A DNA stretch of 64,000 nt from Xanthomonas fragariae (GTDB lineage Bacteria > Pseudomonadota > Gammaproteobacteria > Xanthomonadales > Xanthomonadaceae), in assembly GCF_900183975.1 (NCBI RefSeq), contig NZ_LT853882.1:1295501-1359500 (forward strand), written 5' to 3'. Numbering within the stretch: the stretch's first letter is position 1; every line of letters starts with the position of its first letter. Below the pieces are notes generated by a model, which had not been told where the DNA came from, did no database searches, and saw only the letters and a list, made by a program, of their open reading frames with translations. The position numbers and the translations under genes were made by a program. This document shows, one piece after another, positions 10,736 through 19,879 of this stretch.

Positions 10736-11401
10736 ATGCAGCTGACAGACCTGAACAGCCAGGTGATCCGGGCTACCGACTACCGGCGCGAACGATGGCG
10801 CAATCAATTGGGCTGGACACGCGAGATCCTGCGGCTTGGCAATCCAGAGTCGTGGGCGCTGCGCTTGTCGATCGCCGAGATCGAGCAGGACGCGGCGTTT
10901 TCTGCTTTTCCGGGCATCGACCGCGAGCTGGTGCTCTTGCATGGCAATGGTATGCGGCTGCGGTTCGGCGACCCTGACAGCAGTGTCAGTAATAGCGATA
11001 GTGGTGCCAGGGATGTCGGCGACGGGAATACCAATGGAAGCAGCCGTGATCGCAGTTGCCAGTTGCTGCCGCCCTATCAACGGGTTCGGTTCGCTGGCGA
11101 AGAAACGGTCACTGCGACGCTGCTCGACGGGCCGACCCAGGATTTCAATCTGATGTGGCGGCGCGACACGCTGCACACTGAACTGCTGCATCGCCCTCTG
11201 GTCGGCACCATGCTGTTTTTCGCGGATCCGGGCAGCGCCTGGGTGGTCCATCTGCTTGCAGGCCAGGCCGACTTTGGCCGCGAGACTGATCTGCCGCCGT
11301 TGGCGGCCGGCGATACCGCGTGGTTGAGTGCGTCGACGCGGACCCGATACGCGCTCGATGGCGGTGGCGAGTTGCTGGCGATCAGGGTGAGTCCTCTCTA
11401 G
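10736..11401 (+). CDS. HutD/Ves family protein
   Basis: 221 residues with the HutD family opening (WRNQLGWTREIL, LRLSIAEIEQDAAFSAFPGIDRELVLLHGNGM) and a cupin-like beta-rich body. HutD proteins are associated with histidine utilisation loci and are proposed to bind formylglutamate; Ves of E. coli is cold-linked. No hut gene is nearby, so no pathway is claimed. A Ser/Asn/Asp-rich insert around residues 82-105 looks like a low-complexity loop. The 286 bases upstream, back to 10450, hold nothing recognisable. Confidence 0.8.
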   Translation: MQLTDLNSQVIRATDYRRERWRNQLGWTREILRLGNPESWALRLSIAEIEQDAAFSAFPGIDRELVLLHGNGMRLRFGDPDSSVSNSDSGARDVGDGNTNGSSRDRSCQLLPPYQRVRFAGEETVTATLLDGPTQDFNLMWRRDTLHTELLHRPLVGTMLFFADPGSAWVVHLLAGQADFGRETDLPPLAAGDTAWLSASTRTRYALDGGGELLAIRVSPL

Positions 11402-11725
11402 TTGGTACATGCGCGCGATCGCGCAGTGCCCGCGTGTTGATCCAGGTTCGGGTTGCCAGTGACGAGGTGGCAATGGCGTGCGATGGTGTGAATGACTGGC
11501 ACACCATCGCGCGGCCAACCGGCTAACGTAAATGGTGATCGGGACGCGCATGCGCTCGCTCAACCACTGCGGCTCCTGCAAGCGGTGCGCGCGCATCTGA
11601 CGAACGCCCGAATCTCCAACCCACACCTCAAATCACTTCGCTCGTCGGGCAGGAACCGTTCCGGACGCTTGGAACTTCGACGGATGTTGCTTTGGTGGCC
11701 CTTCGTCAGGTTGTGTCAGCGGCAC
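11402..11725. other. Intergenic stretch without recognised features
   Basis: These 324 bases contain no convincing open frame, terminator or repeat. They lie between the HutD gene and the debris of the apbE region and may themselves be decayed. Confidence 0.5.
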
Positions 11726-11935
11726 TCAATACACGTCGCGGCGATAACGTCCCGTGCGTAACAGCAGCTGTATGACATCTGCACCGAGAATGCTATCGAG
11801 CGTGTGATCCAGCTCCGGCGCCATGCTGCGCAGGCTGCCCAGCCATCTGACAAGCGCTGCCAGTGCAACTAAAACCAGGCCGTTGCCAAGCCATACGCGT
11901 GTCGTTGCAGCGCTAATGTCGCAGCCAGATAGCAC
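11726..11935 (-). CDS. Possible small protein with one membrane segment
   Basis: An open frame of 69 codons with one hydrophobic stretch (GNGLVLVALAALVRWLG) followed by a basic C-terminus ending GRYRRDVY. It overlaps the end of the apbE remnant in another frame. The beginning is uncertain because the hydrophobic part starts inside apbE and no good start codon or ribosome site is visible there. I do not recognise it; it may be an intact downstream gene of the iron locus or part of the decay. Confidence 0.3.
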   Translation of the reverse strand: MLSGCDISAATTRVWLGNGLVLVALAALVRWLGSLRSMAPELDHTLDSILGADVIQLLLRTGRYRRDVY

Positions 11936-12173
11936 TCGAATGCAGGGCTCATGAATTCGTGCAGAGCGCCGTCCTCGCGCAGCACAAAGCGCACCGCCAG
12001 CGCTGCGTTGCGTGCGTAGGCAAGCCCGTCATCGACGCCGAGCACGGTCATCGCAGTCGCTCCGGCATCGGCGTGCATGGCCTCGGTTGCGAGCACGGTG
12101 ACTGCTGCGGGAGCGTGCGGGACCGGCGCGCCGGTGCGCGGATCGAAGGTGTGTGCATAACTCCTGCCGTCGG
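11869..12173 (-). pseudogene. apbE: apbE C-terminal remnant (FAD:protein FMN transferase)
   Basis: About 100 codons match the C-terminal part of ApbE. The segment YAHTFDPRTGAPVPHAP is followed by VTVLATEAMHADAGATAMTV (the Asp/Ala metal- and flavin-binding region) and then VLGVDDGLAYA. Everything N-terminal is missing: the frame runs straight into the IS3-family element, and beyond that element lies the SEL1 gene, not the rest of apbE. ApbE flavinylates extracytoplasmic proteins. Here the gene cannot be functional, and its N-terminal half plus any genes between were probably lost in an IS-associated deletion. Confidence 0.8.
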
Positions 12174-12208
12174 TGCGACGTCCCCCCCGCCCTGAGTAGC
12201 GGCCGGGT

Positions 12209-13077
12209 TTAGAGTCCGGGCCTGATGATATCGGTGTTTGCCAGATGTTGGGCATAAGCGGCCGGCGTCATGCCGCCGATTGCTTTTTTGGGTCGGTCCT
12301 CGTTGTATTCGCGTCGCCAGCGTTCGATCTCGGTGCGCGCGTGCAGCAGTGTTGGGAACCAGTGCTCGTTGAGGCATTCGTCGCGTAGTCGGCCGTTGAA
12401 CGATTCGACGTAGGCGTTCTGGTTCGGTTTGCCCGGCTGGATGAGCCGTAGCTGCACACCACGGGCGTGCGCCCAGGCGACCATCGCCCTGCCGCAAAAC
12501 TCCTTGCCGTTGTGCCTCGAGGGCAGGCTTCGCGCTCAGTGCGGATCACCTGCGGCAAACCGCGACTGTGTGCCAGTCGGTCCAGCACGCGCGCAACGCC
12601 GTGTCCCGAGATCGCGCGCTCCACGTCGATGGCGACCGCTTCGTGGGTTGCGTCGTCCACGATCACCAGAGACTTGATCACCCGGCCTTCGGCGGTGCGG
12701 TCGAACACGAAGTCCATCGACCACACCTGGTTGGCCTGCGATGGCCGCAACAATGGTTGGCGCTCGCCCACCGGCACCTTCTTGCGCCTGCGGCGCCGGA
12801 CCTGCAACTGCTGTTCGCGGTACAACCGCTCCACACGCTTGTAGTTCACGACGCGTCCTTCCTGACGAAGTTTGAGATAGATCATCCCCACGCCATAGCG
12901 GCGATGGCGATGCGCCAGCGCAAGAATGCGCTCGCGTAGCTCAACGTTGCGGTCTTCGCGCGGGCAGTAGCGCAGCGCACTGGCGCTCATGCCGATCGCC
13001 GCCAAGGCGCGACGCTCGCTGGCACCGCACCCGATCCACTCGCGCACCAGCGCACGACGCGCCGGTGCGCTCACCAC
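12209..13077 (-). pseudogene. IS3-family transposase OrfB, frameshifted
   Basis: The N-terminal part (HTH_21 region with RHRRYGVGMIYLKLRQEG, then the integrase core with VWSMDFVFDRTAEGR) is read from 13077. The frame changes near 12513-12535, where 23 bases interrupt the segment that should encode TDNGKEF, a DDE-core motif. The C-terminal part ([20 protein letters not shown]) continues in another frame to 12209. The insertion is not a multiple of three and destroys the active-site region. Confidence 0.8.
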
Positions 13078-13340
13078 TTTTTTCGCAGCGCATCCTTGAT
13101 CAGGTCGTTTTCGAACAGCTGCTCGGCCAGCAACTTCTTCAGCCGCGCGTTTTCGGACTCAAGGTCCTTGAGTCGCTTGGCATCGGGCACGCTCATCCCG
13201 CCGAACTTGCTGCGCCACAGGGAGTACGAGGCCTCACTGAAGCCATGGCGCCGGCACAGGTCTTTGATCGCCACGCCTGCTTCGGCTTCGCGCAGGAAGC
13301 CAATGATCTGCTCTTCGGTAAAGCGCTTCTTCACGTCCAA
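13071..13340 (-). CDS. IS3-family transposase OrfA (HTH_8)
   Basis: 89 residues: the helix-turn-helix part RFTEEQIIGFLREAEAG... CRRHGFSEASYSLWRSKFGG, then a leucine-zipper-like segment (LKDLESENARLKKLLAEQL). This is the typical OrfA of IS407-like elements and normally gives the OrfAB fusion by ribosomal frameshifting. It overlaps the start of OrfB by 7 bases. It looks intact, but OrfB is broken. Confidence 0.85.
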   Translation of the reverse strand: MDVKKRFTEEQIIGFLREAEAGVAIKDLCRRHGFSEASYSLWRSKFGGMSVPDAKRLKDLESENARLKKLLAEQLFENDLIKDALRKKW

Positions 13341-13382
13341 TCTCCTTGGGGTAGGGAATTGGACTCCAAACTGAGGCGCTAC

Positions 13383-14123
13383 TCAAAATCGGGGGGACGT
13401 CGCAGTCACCTCACGCAGCAAGGCACGCAGGCGCGGGTGATTGGCATTGGTCAGCAGCGGCACGAGTTGTTGCAGGAAGCCTGCGTGTCCGCTTGCGATT
13501 GCACGCCGCATCCATCGCTCGGCCTGATCGAGGTCGCCAGCATCTGCAAGCAAGGTGGCATAGCTGGCCTGGCCGCGAAAATCGCCTGCTTCTGCGGAGC
13601 GGCGATACCAATCGCGCGCAGCAGCTGGATCGGCATCGCAGGCCAGGCCTTGGTCGAGATAGCGCGCGAGGAAGTTCATCGACTTGGCATGCCCGCGTTC
13701 GGCGGCGCTGCGATACAAGGCCAACGCCTGTGCGTGGTCTTGCGCTACGCCGCGCCCGGAGGCGTACAGATGTGCAAGGTTGTACATGCCCCAGTCCAGC
13801 CCATGCTCGGCGGCGCGGCGATACCAAAGCACTGCCAGCATTTCGTTGCATACGGTGCCGAAGCCGAGTTCGTGGCAACGCCCGAGCTGATTCATCGCTT
13901 CCGGATGCCCCGCATTGGCGGCAACTTCGTACCACAGCATCGCCGTGGCCGGATCTACGGGAATGCCGCGTCCTTCTGCGTAGATCTGCGCGAGCAGCAG
14001 TTGTGCATCCACATTTGGATCAGTCTGGCCCGCAACAGCCTTGTGCAGCACTACGAGTGCTTGCTCAGGTTGCGTGCGCAGCAAGTCGATCAGCTGTGCG
14101 GTGTTCCTTGCTGGCTCAGACAT
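13383..14123 (-). CDS. SEL1/TPR-repeat protein of the iron locus
   Basis: 246 residues from the ATG at 14123, which overlaps the end of piuC by 8 bases. It contains at least four SEL1-type repeats of about 36 residues (for example [20 protein letters not shown] and [20 protein letters not shown]). No signal peptide is seen. It is probably translationally coupled to the hydroxylase. The last residues (SPRF and the TGA) are encoded by sequence at the IS edge, so the natural C-terminus may have been altered. Confidence 0.8.
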   Translation of the reverse strand: MSEPARNTAQLIDLLRTQPEQALVVLHKAVAGQTDPNVDAQLLLAQIYAEGRGIPVDPATAMLWYEVAANAGHPEAMNQLGRCHELGFGTVCNEMLAVLWYRRAAEHGLDWGMYNLAHLYASGRGVAQDHAQALALYRSAAERGHAKSMNFLARYLDQGLACDADPAAARDWYRRSAEAGDFRGQASYATLLADAGDLDQAERWMRRAIASGHAGFLQQLVPLLTNANHPRLRALLREVTATSPRF

Positions 14124-14802
14124 CGGCCCACTGCCGCAACAGGTTGTGATACACGCCGGTGAGCTGGAGCAATGAGGGATGCCCGGGCGTGTCGTGCGTG
14201 AGCTGTCGAATAGAGACATCCAGCTCGAACAACAGGCAGCGCTGCGCATCGTCGCGCAGCATGCTTTGCGTCCAGAAAAAGCACGCCACACGCGTGCCGC
14301 GGGTCACCGGCATCACCCGATGCAGGCTGGTGCCCGGGTAGATCACCAGGTGCCCGGCCGGCAGCTTGATTGACTGCGTGCCGTAGGTGTCTTCGATCAC
14401 CAGCTCGCCACCGTCGTAACTGTCCGGTTCGCTGAGGAACAGCGTAGTGGAAACGTCGGTGCGCACCGGGTCCACCCCGCCGCGGCTGCGGTCGTAGCGG
14501 ATCGCGTTGTCGACGTGATACCCGAACGATTGCCCGCCGCTGTAGCGATTGAACAGTGGCGGATAGATGCGCCGCGGCAATGCCGCCGAGAAGAACGTGC
14601 TGCTGCGCGACAGCGCCTCCAGCACCAATGCGCTGGCTTCGCGTGCGATGGCACTGTCTTCGGGCAACTGTGCGTTGTCCTTGGCCTGTGCGGATTGATG
14701 GCCGGCGGTGACGCGGCCGTCTGCCCAGTCGGCCGCATCCAGCCGCGCGCGCAACTCGATGAGCTGTGCGGGCGTCAGAACATTGGGAATGTGCAGCAAC
14801 AT
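14116..14802 (-). CDS. piuC: PKHD-type Fe(II)/2-oxoglutarate hydroxylase
   Basis: 228 residues. The Fe-binding His-x-Asp is in [10 protein letters not shown] near residue 96, the second His is in [13 protein letters not shown] near 158, and the 2-oxoglutarate Arg follows. The prolyl-4-hydroxylase-like fold ends with a C-terminal helical extension. In Pseudomonas, PiuC is encoded next to the PiuA siderophore receptor. Here it sits directly downstream of the TonB receptor on the same strand, so a role in handling a catechol-type siderophore is inferred. Confidence 0.87.
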   Translation of the reverse strand: MLLHIPNVLTPAQLIELRARLDAADWADGRVTAGHQSAQAKDNAQLPEDSAIAREASALVLEALSRSSTFFSAALPRRIYPPLFNRYSGGQSFGYHVDNAIRYDRSRGGVDPVRTDVSTTLFLSEPDSYDGGELVIEDTYGTQSIKLPAGHLVIYPGTSLHRVMPVTRGTRVACFFWTQSMLRDDAQRCLLFELDVSIRQLTHDTPGHPSLLQLTGVYHNLLRQWADV

Positions 14803-14850
14803 GGGGCGGTCTCCACGCCGCCCGCACCGGGCCGACGGCGTGCCAAGAGA

Positions 14851-17169
14851 TTAGAAACTAAACGTGGCTCTCAACACTGCCGAACGGCCTTCGCCAGGCA
14901 GCGCCCAGCCATTGCCGGCAGTGACGGTACCTGCGGCATTGACGGTGAGGTTGTTGCGGATGCTGGTGTAGTACACCTGGTCGAACAGGTTGTTGACGTT
15001 CAATTGCAGGCTGAGCCAGTCGTTGACGCGCAGACCGACCATCGCACGATGCACCCAATAGTCGTCGGTCTTGACGTACGCAGCCGCCGAGGAGTTGTTC
15101 GGATAGAAACCGCCTTGGTAAGTGACGCCGTAGCCGAAGGTCCACTGGTTGAGTGTGTAGGTGGTCCAGATGTTGCCGGCATTGCGCGGCGTCTGCACCA
15201 GTTCGCGTCCGGCCACCGGGTCGCCGGTGAGGCGTTCGGTGCGGTTGGACACGCTCTGCAGCACTTCGCTATCGAGGAAGGTGTAGTTGGCGAAGATCGA
15301 CCAGCGGTCGGTCAGGTAGCCGGCCGCGCCGAGTGCGATGCCGTCTACGCGTGCCTTGCCGTCCAGCACCTGTTCGGGGATCAACGGATCGCCGCTATTG
15401 ACCTTGTAGTTTTCGCGCTCGTTGCGGAACATCGCAGCGGTCAGCGCCAGACGTTCGTTCAGCACATCCCACTTGCCGCCCAACTCGATGTTGACCGCGC
15501 TTTCCGGTTCGACATTGCAGTTGGCACCCGCCGTGGCGGTGGCGACCGGCGTGCAAGAACCGTTGACCGACGCCTTGGATGGCGTCTTGCTGTTGGCGTA
15601 GGACAGATACAGGCTGGCGTTTTCGGCCGGCTTGAATACAAGGCCGGCGCGGTAGGAGAACAGATCTTCCTTGCTGCCCGCCGGGAAGCCTGCGGTCATG
15701 CCGGTGATACCGCCAGTGGTGTTGACGGTGTAGGTGGTGGTGTCGCCCTCGTTGTGCTCGTAGCGGCCGCCCAGGTTGAGCATCCATTGTTCGTTGAACT
15801 GCAGCGTGTCGAACAGGTACACCGCCTGGTTGGTCAGGCTGCCCCTGCTGCGGCCGGTACGGAAGTAGCTCTGCGGGCCGGTCCAGATGTTGTATGGATT
15901 GTCGAACGACTGCAGCGGATAGGTGATCCCGGTGGTGGAGCTGTCGGCATTGCGGAAGATCGTACCGCTATCGAGTTCGAAGTCTTCCTTGCTGAAAGCC
16001 ACACCGGCGACCACGCGATGTTCGATCGCGCCGGTATGCAAGGTCGCGGTCAGATCGGTCTGGCTATGCGCGATGAAGTTTTCGGTATCGCGCACCAGCC
16101 CGCGCGGGCCATTGTCGGGACTCCAGGTGGCTGGCGGCTGGCCAACGCAGGCGTGGCCGGTATATGCGTTGGTGTTGTTGGGCAGGCACCAGGCGCCTTC
16201 CGGCGCGGTTGCGATGGTGGTTTGATCCACACGTTGCAAACGCGCCAAGCTGCGCAATGTGACGTTGTCGTCGAAGTCCATTGCCAGCACGCCGGTCAAC
16301 ATGTCCACATCGATTTCCTGACGCGACACATTGCGATACCCGTAATAGGTCTCGCGGTCCACGCCCGGCAGCGGGCCATCGTTGAAAGGGCTGAGCGCGA
16401 ACGGCACGCCGTACTGCGGCAGATTGTTGTCGTGCTGGTGCAGGTAGCTCAGGGTGAAGCGGGTATCGGAGCCCAGGCCGAATGCCACCGAAGGCGCAAA
16501 GCCCCAGCGGTGACGGAATTCTTCATCGCGGCCCGGTACATCCTGGGTGTGGCCCATTGCGTTCAGGCGCACCGCGATGCCGTTTTCAAAGTCGTGATTG
16601 CTGTCGGCAGTGAGCCGGCCGTAGCGGTCGCTGCCGCCACCGATCATGACGTTGGTGAAGTCGCCCTGGCCGGCGGTCTTGGTGACCAGATTGATGTTGC
16701 CGCCAACCGAGCCGGCGCCGGACATCGCCGAGTTGGCGCCGTTGATCAGCTCCACCGCTTCCAGATTGAAGGTGTCGCTGCGGCTGTACTGCGCGCTGTC
16801 GCGCACGCCGTCGGTGGTGATGTCGCTGCTGGCGGTGAAGCCGCGCAGATTGATGCTGTCGCCGTAACCGCCGCCGCCTTCGCCCGCGCCGAAGGTGATG
16901 CCGGGCAAGGTGCTGAGCACGTCGCGCAGCGACAGCAGATTTTGCTGGTCCATGGTCTGCTTAGTGACCACGGTGATCGTCTGTGGCGTATCGCGCAGAA
17001 CCTCGGTGTACTTGGGCGAGGACGGCTTCTGCGCGCGTTCCTGCTGCACCCGGATCGCATCCAGATCCACTGCGCCTGGAGGCCCAGGCGCATCGCCGGG
17101 CTGGGCAAAAGCAGGAGCGGACAGCGTCAGCAACACGGCCGAGGTGAGCGGGGAAATCCTGGGAGTCAT
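14851..17169 (-). CDS. TonB-dependent siderophore receptor (Fiu/PiuA type)
   Basis: 772 residues from the ATG at 17169; a TTG four codons upstream is less likely. A signal peptide (SAVLLTLSAPAFAQ) is followed by the plug domain (RDTPQTITVVTKQTMDQQ, LPGITFGAGEGGGG, SINLRGF, GVRDSAQYSRSDTFNLEAVE). A 22-strand barrel ends in ATFSF with the terminal Phe. It imports ferric catecholate siderophores across the outer membrane with TonB-ExbBD. The piuC gene next to it supports the Fiu/PiuA subgroup. A Fur-box-like palindrome lies about 260 bases upstream. Confidence 0.9.
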   Translation of the reverse strand: MTPRISPLTSAVLLTLSAPAFAQPGDAPGPPGAVDLDAIRVQQERAQKPSSPKYTEVLRDTPQTITVVTKQTMDQQNLLSLRDVLSTLPGITFGAGEGGGGYGDSINLRGFTASSDITTDGVRDSAQYSRSDTFNLEAVELINGANSAMSGAGSVGGNINLVTKTAGQGDFTNVMIGGGSDRYGRLTADSNHDFENGIAVRLNAMGHTQDVPGRDEEFRHRWGFAPSVAFGLGSDTRFTLSYLHQHDNNLPQYGVPFALSPFNDGPLPGVDRETYYGYRNVSRQEIDVDMLTGVLAMDFDDNVTLRSLARLQRVDQTTIATAPEGAWCLPNNTNAYTGHACVGQPPATWSPDNGPRGLVRDTENFIAHSQTDLTATLHTGAIEHRVVAGVAFSKEDFELDSGTIFRNADSSTTGITYPLQSFDNPYNIWTGPQSYFRTGRSRGSLTNQAVYLFDTLQFNEQWMLNLGGRYEHNEGDTTTYTVNTTGGITGMTAGFPAGSKEDLFSYRAGLVFKPAENASLYLSYANSKTPSKASVNGSCTPVATATAGANCNVEPESAVNIELGGKWDVLNERLALTAAMFRNERENYKVNSGDPLIPEQVLDGKARVDGIALGAAGYLTDRWSIFANYTFLDSEVLQSVSNRTERLTGDPVAGRELVQTPRNAGNIWTTYTLNQWTFGYGVTYQGGFYPNNSSAAAYVKTDDYWVHRAMVGLRVNDWLSLQLNVNNLFDQVYYTSIRNNLTVNAAGTVTAGNGWALPGEGRSAVLRATFSF

Positions 17170-17578
17170 GGGGTGTCTCAAATAGGAAAGCGAGGCTCCG
17201 GTCTGGCGATGGCTGGGCGGATGCGGAATGCGATTCGAAGGTGCGTCCGCTAGCCCGATGCGATCCGTTGCAACGGCCGTTCAACACCCATGCCCAGGCC
17301 CCGCGGGAGTGCACGCAGGCGGGATGGACGTGGCGAACTGGTGTCGAGCAAGCGAGCAAGGGTGGGCGCATGGGATAGCAGGGGGGGCCAGCTGTTAAGA
17401 AGGCCTTGAGGGCTGCTATATTAAATGCAAATAGTTCTTGTTTGCAATCTTTGTTGCGAACTTATATCGCCGCGGTGACGTGACGGGTTGAAGCGCTACC
17501 GTCAGTTAGATTGCGCGGCGATTGAAAGTGGGCGGAAGCCGACGGAAAGTACTGCTGGCCCCTGATTGCGGGCTGCAC
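17170..17578. other. Upstream region of the TonB receptor
   Basis: 409 bases separate the receptor from the Rieske gene. Apart from the AT-rich palindrome at 17426-17446 no gene is seen. The AT-rich patch 17415-17470 stands out against the GC-rich surroundings, as expected for a regulated promoter. Confidence 0.5.
17426..17446. promoter_or_regulatory. Fur-box-like inverted repeat
   Basis: TGCAAA and TTTGCA flank nine AT-rich bases, and the symmetry can be extended to AATGCAAA/TTTGCAAT with mismatches. It lies upstream of the siderophore receptor and within the only AT-rich patch of the gap. Similarity to Fur sites is by eye only. Confidence 0.4.
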
Positions 17579-17908
17579 TCAGCGGTCGTCGCGGGTCCAG
17601 ATGCCGTTGTGTTCGCGTTTGACCGGGAACCTCGGCACGGCGGTGTAGGCGGGCGCGCACAACGGGCGACCGTCGCGGATATCGAAGCGGGCGCTGTGCA
17701 GCTGGCATTCGATGGTGCCGCTTGCCGGGTCGAAGGTGCCGGGAGACAGTTCGTAGTCTTCGTGGCTACAGCGATCTTCCAGCGCGTACAGCTCACCGTC
17801 GAGGTTGAAGACCACGATCGGTGCGTCGGTGACTTCGTCCCAGACGGTCTGCAATTCACCGGGCAGCAGCGCCTCGCTGGCGCAGACGAAGGTCCAGGTC
17901 TCGCTCAC
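17579..17908 (-). CDS. Rieske [2Fe-2S] ferredoxin-like protein at the end of the suf operon
   Basis: 109 residues with the two cluster-binding boxes CSHEDYELSPG (C-x-H) and CQLHSARFD (C-x2-H), typical of soluble non-haem dioxygenase ferredoxin subunits. The GTG start overlaps the TGA of the GNAT gene (GTGA), so it is co-translated. No oxygenase or reductase gene is close, and its position after sufS suggests it is either a client or an accessory of Fe-S assembly. Confidence 0.85.
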   Translation of the reverse strand: MSETWTFVCASEALLPGELQTVWDEVTDAPIVVFNLDGELYALEDRCSHEDYELSPGTFDPASGTIECQLHSARFDIRDGRPLCAPAYTAVPRFPVKREHNGIWTRDDR

Positions 17909-18444
17909 AGCATTTCGCCGCCGAGCGGTTTTTCCAGCATTTCTAAGCGCAGATCCTGGCGCAGCGGCACGCCGACGCGTTCATCGCCATATGGAAACGG
18001 CTCGATGATGCCGGTGCGGCGATAACCGCGTCGCTCATAAAACGCGATGAGCTCGGCGCGTAGATCGATCACAGTCATGCGCATCATCGACAGCTGCCAG
18101 TGGCTGTAAGCGATGCGCTCGGCCTCGGCCAATAGCGTCTTGCCGAGCCCGTTGCCTTGCAGTGATGGGTCGACCGCAAACATACCGAGATAGCCGGTGT
18201 CATGGTCATCGGCGACATGTGCGCAAGCGAGCAGCCGCCCCTCCTGTTCAAGTAATAGCACCAGACTGCGCGCGCGCAGCAGCTCTTCGCGCAGCACGGC
18301 GGGGTCGATACGCCCACCGCTAAGCAGATCGGCCTCGTTAGTCCAGCCAACACGGCTGACATCGCCGCGGTAGGCCGAGTTCACCAGCAAAGCAATGGCG
18401 TCGATATCGTCGACGGTGGCGGTGCGGAACATGGTGGGCTGCAT
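17905..18444 (-). CDS. GNAT-family N-acetyltransferase
   Basis: 179 residues from the ATG at 18444; an ATG at 18432 is also possible. The acetyl-CoA-binding motif GMFAVDPSLQGNGLGKTLL lies near residues 101-119, followed by FYERRGYRRTG. The substrate is unknown. It is downstream of sufS with a repeat-bearing gap of about 190 bases and overlaps the Rieske gene by 4 bases. Confidence 0.85.
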   Translation of the reverse strand: MQPTMFRTATVDDIDAIALLVNSAYRGDVSRVGWTNEADLLSGGRIDPAVLREELLRARSLVLLLEQEGRLLACAHVADDHDTGYLGMFAVDPSLQGNGLGKTLLAEAERIAYSHWQLSMMRMTVIDLRAELIAFYERRGYRRTGIIEPFPYGDERVGVPLRQDLRLEMLEKPLGGEML

Positions 18445-18458
18445 GTGGAGCAGTTTAT

Positions 18459-18626
18459 CGGGATTGGGGATTCGTAACGCGAAAGAACGATTTTTTAAGC
18501 CTTGCCGGGCGTTTGATTGCCGCGTCGGTCTTAGGTTTTGCGGTTGAGCATTTCGCCAGCGCACGCACTCTGGCGCAAGCGTTATCGGTGAGCGGAACGC
18601 GTTTGAATCCCCAATCCCGAATCCCC
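18459..18626. repeat. Dispersed inverted repeat pair, copy A (sufS-GNAT gap)
   Basis: The left arm GGGATTGGGGATTCG-type (18459-18474) and the right arm GAATCCCCAATCCCG (18605-18619) are perfect complements over 15 bases. They enclose about 130 bases with no gene. The same sequence family recurs at 21917, 30821 and 36274. Confidence 0.7.
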
Positions 18627-18634
18627 GCTCTCGA

Positions 18635-19879
18635 TCAGCCCAGCAGCCGACTCACCTTCACCAGCGCAGCAACAAAGCGCTCGATCTCGTCATGCGTGTT
18701 GTAGAACGCCAGCGAGGCGCGGCAGGTTGCGGCGACGCCGTAGTACTGCAGCAGCGGATGCGCGCAATGCTGGCCGGAGCGGATCGCGACGCCTTCCAGG
18801 TCGAGCAGGGTGGCCAGATCGTGTGCGTGTGCGCCTTCGATCAGGAACGACACCACCGCCGCCTTGTCAGGCGTGGTGCCGAAGATGCGCAAGCCGTCGA
18901 TGCGCTGCAGCTCTTCGGTGAAATGCGCGAGCAGTTCGGCTTCGTGTGCCTCCACGTTCGCCAGACCGACCGACTCCAGGTAATCCACCGCTGCACCCAA
19001 ACCGATGAAACCGGCAATATTCGGCGTGCCCGCTTCGAACTTGTGCGGGGCGTCGTTGAACACCGTGCCGTCGAAGCTGACTTCCTTGATCATCTCGCCG
19101 CCGCCCAGAAATGGCGGCATCGCCTGCAAGTGTTCCCGACGTGCCCACAGCGCGCCGGTGCCGGTCGGGCCGCACATCTTGTGGCCGGTGATGGCATAAA
19201 AGTCGCAGCCAATGGCGGCTACGTCGATGCGCCGATGCGGCGCGGCCTGCGAGCCGTCCACCACGGTGACGATGCCGCGCTTGCGCGCCTCGCGGCAGAT
19301 CTCGCGCACTGGATTGACTGTGCCCAGCACGTTGGACACGTGCGTGATTGCAAGCAGCTTGACCTCCGGCGTCATCGCCTTGCGCAATGCGTCCAGATCC
19401 AGTGCGCCATCGGGCGTAATTTCCGCCACGCGAATGGTCGCGCCGGTGCGTTGTGCCACCAGCTGCCACGGCACGATGTTGGCGTGGTGCTCCATGCGCG
19501 AGATCAGGATCACATCGCCAGCGCCCAGGCGCGGCAACGCCCACGAATACGCCACCAGATTGATCGCAAACGTGGTACCGCTGCACAGCACCAGTTCGTC
19601 AGCGCGCACATTGAGCAAGCGCGCCAGTTTGCTGCGCGCCCCTTCAAAGGCGTCGGTGGCTTCGGTCCCCAATGCATGCACGGCGCGGCTGACATTGGCG
19701 TTTTGACGCCGATAGAACTCGTCGGTTGCGGCAATCACCTGCAACGGCTTTTGGGCGGTGTTGGCGTTGTCGAAATAGATCAGCGGCTTACCATGTACCT
19801 GCCGCATCAGCAGCGGGAAATCCAGACGTACGCGGCCCCAATCGGGCGCGCCGCTCTGTGGGACGGCGGGTGCGTTCAT
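18635..19879 (-). CDS. sufS: Cysteine desulfurase SufS
   Basis: 414 residues from the ATG at 19879, which overlaps the sufD stop (ATGA). This PLP enzyme releases sulfur from L-cysteine for Fe-S assembly. The PLP lysine is in ITGHKMCGPTGTGALW near residue 232, and the persulfide cysteine is in RSGQHCAHPLLQ near residue 370. The opening (VRLDFPLLMRQVHGKPLIYF) is typical of group II desulfurases. No sufE or sufU is seen beside it. Confidence 0.95.
   Translation of the reverse strand: MNAPAVPQSGAPDWGRVRLDFPLLMRQVHGKPLIYFDNANTAQKPLQVIAATDEFYRRQNANVSRAVHALGTEATDAFEGARSKLARLLNVRADELVLCSGTTFAINLVAYSWALPRLGAGDVILISRMEHHANIVPWQLVAQRTGATIRVAEITPDGALDLDALRKAMTPEVKLLAITHVSNVLGTVNPVREICREARKRGIVTVVDGSQAAPHRRIDVAAIGCDFYAITGHKMCGPTGTGALWARREHLQAMPPFLGGGEMIKEVSFDGTVFNDAPHKFEAGTPNIAGFIGLGAAVDYLESVGLANVEAHEAELLAHFTEELQRIDGLRIFGTTPDKAAVVSFLIEGAHAHDLATLLDLEGVAIRSGQHCAHPLLQYYGVAATCRASLAFYNTHDEIERFVAALVKVSRLLG

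Larger units (their letters stand above)
12193..13385 (-). mobile_element. IS3-family (IS51/IS407-type) insertion sequence, decayed
   Basis: Ends TGAGTAGCG are inverted at 12193 and 13385, and the similarity continues inwards (GTTTRGAGTCC). An OrfA/OrfB pair lies on the minus strand. No direct target duplication is seen. Outside the ends both flanks carry TGCGACGTCCCCCC as an inverted pair (12174-12187 and 13391-13404). So either the true ends lie there (about 1231 bp), or the flanks were rearranged. Confidence 0.8.

Noticed and set aside
14515..17253. 912-codon open frame on the plus strand opposite the TonB receptor
   Set aside because: It is an antisense shadow of a GC-rich gene with strong third-position bias; no domain is recognisable, and the minus-strand receptor has plug, barrel and signal peptide.
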